Source: Salinispora vitiensis (GTDB taxonomy: Bacteria; Actinomycetota; Actinomycetes; Mycobacteriales; Micromonosporaceae). From it: 64,000 nucleotides of DNA. Position numbers and translations under genes: made by a program. Location of the stretch: assembly GCF_000378825.1 (NCBI RefSeq), contig NZ_KB900388.1:1115947-1179946 (forward strand), read 5' to 3'. Under the pieces are notes generated by a model that had not been told where the DNA came from, searched no databases, and saw only the letters and a list, made by a program, of their open reading frames with translations. Positions within the stretch are counted from its first letter, which is position 1; every line of letters begins with the position of its first letter. Below, one piece after another: positions 59,060 through 64,000 of the stretch.

Positions 59060-59383
59060 TCTGTCCCCTCACGTCGATGACGTTCTCGGTCGTCGCCAGC
59101 CGCTGGCCCGAATTGGGTGCCGGATATCGGACATTGACAGAGGTAGAGGCAGATCGTCCAAAGTCATGACCGACTTGGGTCGCTGCTGAACGCTAAGAGC
59201 AGCTCTAGTGACTCGAACGTGCTGACGGCGGTTTGACGGCTGTGACGATGGTAGATGGTAGCTAGTGCCGTGTCACCACGTATGGCCATTCTGTCCTGCT
59301 GGGTGTCGGGGCCGTGCGGGCCGCGTCGCCGGTGCGGCACGCTGGTTTGCGACGCCTGCCGTCCGCCACCCCACATCGGAGCT
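59060..59383. other. 324 bp without a supported gene
   Basis: Contains the presumed promoter of the gamma-glutamyltransferase gene and a short repeat GATGGTAGATGGTAG near 59248. Frames in 59160-59460 on both strands are short, overlap and have no family resemblance. A degraded mobile element could lie here, but nothing is recognisable. Confidence 0.3.
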
Positions 59384-60170
59384 TCAGGAACGGCAGACAA
59401 TCTCGCCATGCAGAACGGCGAACCAGGCATCCGCTGCCGCAGCCCGCTCCCGCCACCCGTCAGAAATGCGGCGCAGGTCCCCAGCCGTGGCAGCGCCCGA
59501 GGTCAGCAACTGTCGGGCCAGATCCGAACTCCGGATCCGCTCGGCCCACATCTCCCCCCACCATCGCGTCTCCGTCGGCGTGGCGAAACACCACGTGCTC
59601 GCCGACGCTCGTACGTCAGTGAAGCCGGCGGCGTGGGCCCAGGAAAGTAGGCGTCGGCCGGCGTCCGGCTCGCCTGCGTTGGCGCGGGCGGCCTGCTGGT
59701 ACAGGCCAAGCCACTCATCCAGCGCAGGAACCCGAGGAAACCAGGTGAACGCCGCATAGTCGCTGTCCCGCACGGCGACGATTCCGCCGGGACGGGAAAC
59801 CCGGCGCATCTCACGCAGCGCCCGGACCGGATCAGCGACGTGCTGAAGCACCTGGTGGGCGTGGACGACATCGAACGTGCTGTCGGGGAAGTCGAGTGCG
59901 TGGACGTCGGACACCACGAAGTCGATGTTGCGTTGACCCCGTGAGTCGGCGGGCGAGTTGGAGTGCATCACCGCTGATCTCCACCGCGGTGACGGGTCCG
60001 GGTGCAACGCAGGTCGCCAAGTCGACGGTGATAGTGCCCGGCCCGCAACCGATGTCGAGCACCGACGTACCCGACACGAGGTGCGGAAGTAGGTAGGCCG
60101 CCGAGTTCTCGGCAGTACGCCACCGGTGCGAGCGCAGCACCGACTCGTGGGACGGAATCGGCAGGACCAT
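59384..60170 (-). pseudogene. SAM-dependent methyltransferase interrupted by a frameshift
   Basis: The N-terminal part, from an ATG at 60170, reads VLDIGCGPGTITVDLATCVA then PVTAVEISGDALQLARRL (motif I and following). It stays open only into unrelated sequence. The C-terminal part, in another - strand frame ending at 59384, reads SRGQRNIDFVVSDVHALDFP, VVHAHQVLQHVADPVRALRE and ends AWFAVLHGEIVCRS. The two join without loss if one base is added or removed near 59945-59965. Together they form a normal UbiE-like methyltransferase of about 260 residues. Either the gene is inactive or the base call is wrong. It follows the next methyltransferase gene by about 130 bp. Confidence 0.8.
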
Positions 60171-60297
60171 CGGTGCGAGTGTGCTTTTTGTCAGTAGTGC
60201 GACCGCAGCAAGAGCAAGGACGAACGCGACAGCACTGGCGATGGATGCCACGCAATCCGCACCGGGTACGGTCGCGGCTGAGCCCGAGCACCCGTTC

Positions 60298-61152
60298 TCA
60301 CAGTGCCGCCGCAGGTGCCGGGCCACCCGGCCTGGGTACCGCGCTCGTGATGCGGGCGACGGTGGTCAACGTCAGGTCGCCCTCGGGTGCGCGAACGGAT
60401 GCCAGCACCCGCGCCGCGTCGGCGGTCGCCGCGTCGAGCCGATCGGCCGGCAGGTGTTGTAGCAGTGCCCGCCCACCGTGCGACCACATCCACCGCATCC
60501 AGTGGTCCACGTCCTGGAACCTGCTCTCAACCCGGTGCTCGCTGATCGCGGCGACGTCGAGGCCGGCCGCCGCCATCGTCGCCGTGATCGTCTGTTCATC
60601 GTCGAACGGGCCAGCGGTCGACGCGGGCGGCGGCTGCTCCGCCGGTAGGTGCGCGGCCAGGGCATCCATCGCGGCGAGGAAGGCCGGGTCGTACGTGCGG
60701 GGGGTGCTCACCACCAACCGGCCCGTGGGGCGCAGCAATCGCGCGTACGCCCGCAGGGCCTGCTCTGGCTCCGGCAGCAGAAAGACGACCATCCCGGCCA
60801 GCACCACGTCGAAGCTGTGGGGCGGGAAACTCGGCTGTTGGGCGTCGCCAACCCGGACCTCGACCTGAGTCAGGCCGGCCCGGGTGGCGTCGTCGGCAGT
60901 GAGCTTCACCATCGTCGGGGCGAGATCGATGCCAGTGACGTGGCCGGTCGGCCCGGTGGCCGCGGCGGCGGGAAGGAGAACAGCTCCGCGACCACAGCCA
61001 ACATCGAGGACCCGCTCACCCGGCAGAATGCCGGCACAACCGACGAGAGCCGTACCGAAAGGCTCGAAGTAGGACACTCCGGTGCGGTCGTAGCTGGCGG
61101 CGGCCTGCTCGAACACCTCAACGATCGAGTTCGGGTGCGTACTGCTCGTCAT
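60298..61152 (-). CDS. SAM-dependent methyltransferase
   Basis: 284 residues from the ATG at 61152, six bases after GGAGGA; a GTG at 61158 is less well spaced. Motif I is VLDVGCGRGAVLLPAAA, followed by VTGIDLAPTMVKLTADDA and the motif II region SFDVVLAGMVVFLLPEPEQA with motif III LRPTGRLVVSTPRT. It begins IVEVFEQAAASYDRTGVSYF, as in ubiquinone/menaquinone- or antibiotic-type small-molecule methyltransferases. The substrate is unknown. It lies upstream of the frameshifted methyltransferase on the same strand and downstream of the FtsX-type permease. Confidence 0.89.
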   Translation of the reverse strand: MTSSTHPNSIVEVFEQAAASYDRTGVSYFEPFGTALVGCAGILPGERVLDVGCGRGAVLLPAAAATGPTGHVTGIDLAPTMVKLTADDATRAGLTQVEVRVGDAQQPSFPPHSFDVVLAGMVVFLLPEPEQALRAYARLLRPTGRLVVSTPRTYDPAFLAAMDALAAHLPAEQPPPASTAGPFDDEQTITATMAAAGLDVAAISEHRVESRFQDVDHWMRWMWSHGGRALLQHLPADRLDAATADAARVLASVRAPEGDLTLTTVARITSAVPRPGGPAPAAAL

Positions 61153-61207
61153 TGACACTCCTCCTCACCCGGTCCGGTGGGCTACGAGGGCAGAGTAGAA
61201 CACCCCG

Positions 61208-63781
61208 TCAGCAGCTCCGTTCGCCGATCGCGTCGGCGGGCGCGGCTCGCATCGCGAAACGGGTAGCCACCGTGATCGCTCCCCAGGAGAGCGCGACGGT
61301 CAGCGCGACAATCGCGATCGCCCCCAAGAGGGAGAAGCTCGGTGCGGCCGACTGGGTCAGCCCGAGGCTGAAGCCCACCAGCGGTGGAATCATGGCAAGT
61401 GAACCGAACAGCAGCGCCATGACGACAACGACCCGCGCCTCGCCGCTCACCATCTTGCGGACCTGGTCGCGGCTGGCACCGATGAGTCGCAGCATCGCGA
61501 ACTCACGCACCCGGGCCGTCGTCGCCATCACCAACGTGTTCACGACGGCGATCGCGATGTAACCCAGCAACAGGGTCTGGAACAGCAGGTTGAGCGCCCA
61601 GTCACCGGTGCCGCCAACCCCGGGTGCCGCCAGGAACCGCTCCCGGTCACCGACCTGGACCGTCGGAAAGCGCTCGACCGCGCCGCGGAGCGCCTGCTGG
61701 AGTGCCGTTGGGTCAGCCCCGTCCGCGGCGCTGACCAGCACCGCACTGTTGACCTGCGCGGTGGTGTGCGCAACCACGAGCTCGTTGGGGAGGGTCACGT
61801 CGCCGAAACCCAACCCGTTCTCGTAGATCGCCACCACCCGCGGGTTGAGCAGATGGCTGTCGCCGAGGCGCAGCTCGATCGTCTCGCCGACGGTCCCACG
61901 GACGGTTTCCGCGGCGATCCGACTCAACGCCACCGTCTCGCCTCGTAGCTCCGCGATGTCACCCTGGGTCACCGCGAGGTCGATGGTCTCGGAGAGCCGG
62001 TCGGGTGTGACGCCCTGGGCGGCGAAAACCCTGGTCGCGGTGCTGTCCTCGGACGGGAAAGTCAACAGCGCCTGACTCCGTGCGACGGGTGTGACCACCG
62101 CTACCCCCGACGTCTGCCGAACCGCGTCCACGACCTCTGGCGAGATCCCGGCGGCGGACGGAGCAGTCAGGGCATAGTCGGCCCGCAGTCCTTCCGCAAG
62201 CTGGCGTTGTGCCCCGCCGAGCGTGGTGGAAGCCCCAAAGACCTGCACGGCGGCGAGCGTCACCCCCATCGCCAGCGGCGTGGCGGCCGCGCTGAGCTGC
62301 CGCCAGTTGGCCCGCGTGTTGGACCGGGCGAGGAAGGAACTGGCGGTGGTGCGTGGGTTCACCAACCGGCCGAACAACCGGAGCGCACCGTTGAACAGCA
62401 ACGGTCCAAGACAGCCGAGGGCCACGACGAACAGCAGGACGGCGCTCGCGGCGGTATCGGCGGCCGAGTCCCCCGGCGACGCCACGTTCCCAAGCGTGAG
62501 CAGCAGCCCGAGGGGGATAAGCAGGACGCCGATGATCAGCCGGATCTTCCCGAGCCGCTTGGGCTCGATCGCGGCGTCGCCGAGCGCCTCAACCGGGCTG
62601 ACCCTGGCCGCCCGGCGGACGACCAGCCAGCCGGCCAGGCGGGCACTGATCACGCAGAGCACCAGCGCGGCGAGAAGTGGCAGCACTCCCACCTGAAGCG
62701 CGAAGTCCGGGGGCGCCGCGCCGACGAGCACGAACACACCGCGCATGGCGTAGGCGAGTGCGATGCCGGGGAGGACACCGACCAACGCGCCGACGAGCGA
62801 CACTAGGGTCATCTCGGCGCTGACCATTCCGTGAATCTGTCGGGGCGTCGTGCCGATGGCGCGCAGCAGGGCCAGCTCGCGCCGGCGTTGCCGCACTGAG
62901 AGCGCGAGGGTGCTCGCCACCACGAACACTACGATCAGCACCATGGTGCCGCCGAATGACGCGGCGGACTCCACCACCAGGCTGCGAGCATCGCCGACAT
63001 CCAGGAACTCGACATCGCCGCGGTCGGCGCCGGTATGCACCACGACTTCGGGCACGGCGGCCCGGATGCGCTCGGCCAGTTCCTCCGCGGCGACCCCGGG
63101 TGCGGCCGACACGCCGATCGCGTCCACCCGGTCTGGGCGGCCGGAGAGCCGGGTCGCCTGGTCGTCGCTGAAGAAGAGGGCGGACTGCCGGTCAAGCGTG
63201 GCTGGCGCTCTGGCGATGCCCACCACCTGGTAGGCCGCCGGGGTGGAGCCGACCACGATCTGCGCGGTCGAGTCGATCGACAGCCCGGCTCGAGCGGCCA
63301 GGTCCGCGTCGAGCACGACCTCACCGGGCTCGGTCGGTGCCCGCCCCTGGTCCACCGTGAAGGGTGCGAGCGCCGCCGCAGACCAGCCGTGCCCGAGCAC
63401 CGGGAAGTCGTGCGGTCCGGTCACCACATCGCCATCGGCGGACAGAAGGCTGACCTGGATACTGACATCTCCAACGGCGGAGGCGACACCGGGGACAGCG
63501 GCGACCGCGGCGACCGCGTCAGCGGGCAGCGTCACCCGCTCGCGGTAGCGAACCTCCGCACTCTCGTCCAACCAGAAGGACTGCGGTGCGCCGATCGTCA
63601 CGGCCGCGCCCGCGTACCGCTCGGGGGTGACGCCGTTGCTGAGCCCGGACTGCAATAGAATCCCGCACGCGGCAATCACGGCGGAGCCGACGACGATCGC
63701 GACGAAGGACCCGGCGAAGCCCCCCTTGTTTCCCCGGATCGTGCTCCAGGCCAGCGCCAGGTCTCGGGGAAGCGGAATCAT
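61208..63781 (-). CDS. FtsX-type ABC transporter permease (MacB/LolC-like, two FtsX domains)
   Basis: 857 residues from an ATG at 63781; a GTG at 63814 overlaps the stop of a 47-codon frame (63811-63954) of doubtful reality. The layout is an N-terminal helix (GGFAGSFVAIVVGSAVIAAC), a large extracellular region, three helices of the first FtsX domain (GGTMVLIVVFVVASTLALSV ... RRRELALLRAIGTTPRQIHG), a middle helix pair, a second extracellular region and the final FtsX domain with RVREFAMLRLIGASRDQVRK. Such permeases export lipids, peptides or antibiotics with a separate ATPase. None is adjacent within the window; it may lie beyond the right edge. Confidence 0.88.
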   Translation of the reverse strand: MIPLPRDLALAWSTIRGNKGGFAGSFVAIVVGSAVIAACGILLQSGLSNGVTPERYAGAAVTIGAPQSFWLDESAEVRYRERVTLPADAVAAVAAVPGVASAVGDVSIQVSLLSADGDVVTGPHDFPVLGHGWSAAALAPFTVDQGRAPTEPGEVVLDADLAARAGLSIDSTAQIVVGSTPAAYQVVGIARAPATLDRQSALFFSDDQATRLSGRPDRVDAIGVSAAPGVAAEELAERIRAAVPEVVVHTGADRGDVEFLDVGDARSLVVESAASFGGTMVLIVVFVVASTLALSVRQRRRELALLRAIGTTPRQIHGMVSAEMTLVSLVGALVGVLPGIALAYAMRGVFVLVGAAPPDFALQVGVLPLLAALVLCVISARLAGWLVVRRAARVSPVEALGDAAIEPKRLGKIRLIIGVLLIPLGLLLTLGNVASPGDSAADTAASAVLLFVVALGCLGPLLFNGALRLFGRLVNPRTTASSFLARSNTRANWRQLSAAATPLAMGVTLAAVQVFGASTTLGGAQRQLAEGLRADYALTAPSAAGISPEVVDAVRQTSGVAVVTPVARSQALLTFPSEDSTATRVFAAQGVTPDRLSETIDLAVTQGDIAELRGETVALSRIAAETVRGTVGETIELRLGDSHLLNPRVVAIYENGLGFGDVTLPNELVVAHTTAQVNSAVLVSAADGADPTALQQALRGAVERFPTVQVGDRERFLAAPGVGGTGDWALNLLFQTLLLGYIAIAVVNTLVMATTARVREFAMLRLIGASRDQVRKMVSGEARVVVVMALLFGSLAMIPPLVGFSLGLTQSAAPSFSLLGAIAIVALTVALSWGAITVATRFAMRAAPADAIGERSC

Positions 63782-63977
63782 GATGCCGATGAGCCGCCGG
63801 ACGGCGCGGATCACCACTCGCCCAGGTACGTCCGCTGCGACGCGGCCTGCTCCGGGGCGGGCTGGGACAGGCCGGCACCGGAAGGTCCTATAGACACCAA
63901 TGTTGGGCGAATCGTTTGGTCAGCTGAGGTGACGTGTTGGGAAGCTTGGTGCATATCGGCCAGCATGACAGCCTTTG

Positions 63978-64000
63978 GCAAGACCGCAAGACCGCAAGAC
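63978..64000. repeat. Eight-base tandem repeat at the right edge
   Basis: GCAAGACC repeats almost three times up to the last base of the window. It may continue beyond the edge, so its true length is unknown. Confidence 0.6.

Noticed and set aside
59160..59460. Possible insertion-sequence remnant
   Set aside because: Short overlapping frames only; no transposase motif, terminal inverted repeats or target duplication could be found.
1..64000. CRISPR arrays, rRNA and tRNA genes, prophage modules
   Set aside because: No regularly spaced repeats of CRISPR type, no recognisable cloverleaf or rRNA sequence and no phage structural gene were seen by eye; a tRNA scan could still find one missed.

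Overview
The window is high-GC DNA with GTG/TTG starts, DUF397 and SARP genes, and it reads as an actinomycete chromosome. The mix of a lone carotenoid cyclase, secreted glycan-degrading enzymes and gene families suggests Micromonosporaceae (Micromonospora/Salinispora type). That placement is inference; no rRNA or tRNA gene was seen. No CRISPR array, prophage or intact insertion sequence was seen either.

Left flank (1-17.0 kb): a secreted beta-propeller protein cut by the window edge, an ABC exporter pair, a pentapeptide-repeat protein, a lone lycopene cyclase, an MFS exporter behind a leader peptide with mutually exclusive hairpins (candidate attenuator), a second MFS protein, an SPFH protein, a long-chain acyl-CoA ligase, a small-membrane-protein pair, a potassium channel with a divergent MarR gene, an LPxTG-anchored RCC1-repeat protein and an M20 amidohydrolase.

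Centre (17.0-38.9 kb): a ribosomal peptide (RiPP) cluster. A 58-residue precursor (17190-17366, + strand) has a thiopeptide-like leader and a core made only of Ser, Thr, Cys and Ala, with Cys every nine residues. About 3.7 kb away, on the - strand, a ten-gene operon runs from 37279 down to 21106, nearly all junctions overlapping by 4 bp: SARP regulator, leader-binding ThiF-like F protein, YcaO cyclodehydratase, SagB-type azoline dehydrogenase, tRNA-Glu-dependent LanB-type glutamylation enzyme, glutamate-elimination enzyme, PqqD-M50 membrane metalloprotease, ABC ATPase, ABC permease and a second YcaO cyclodehydratase. A LuxR-type regulator diverges from the SARP gene. The enzymes predict a peptide with azol(in)e rings and dehydrated Ser/Thr. 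With only one SpaB_C-type protein, a linear goadsporin-like product fits better than a pyridine-centred thiopeptide. An MFS-MerR operon, a decayed DUF4291 gene and an HxlR/SnoaL-like pair lie between the precursor and the operon.

Right flank (38.9-64 kb): an alr-ddl operon, an AfsQ1/AfsQ2/AfsQ3-like two-component system whose kinase carries a hexapeptide repeat, a siderophore-type locus with two overlapping iron boxes, two MFS transporters, an alginate lyase divergent from a large multi-domain GH3 glucosidase with a CebR-like operator, a DUF397 gene, two Nudix genes, a secreted lipase, an MBL-fold hydrolase, a gamma-glutamyltransferase, a frameshifted methyltransferase, an intact methyltransferase and a large FtsX-type permease.
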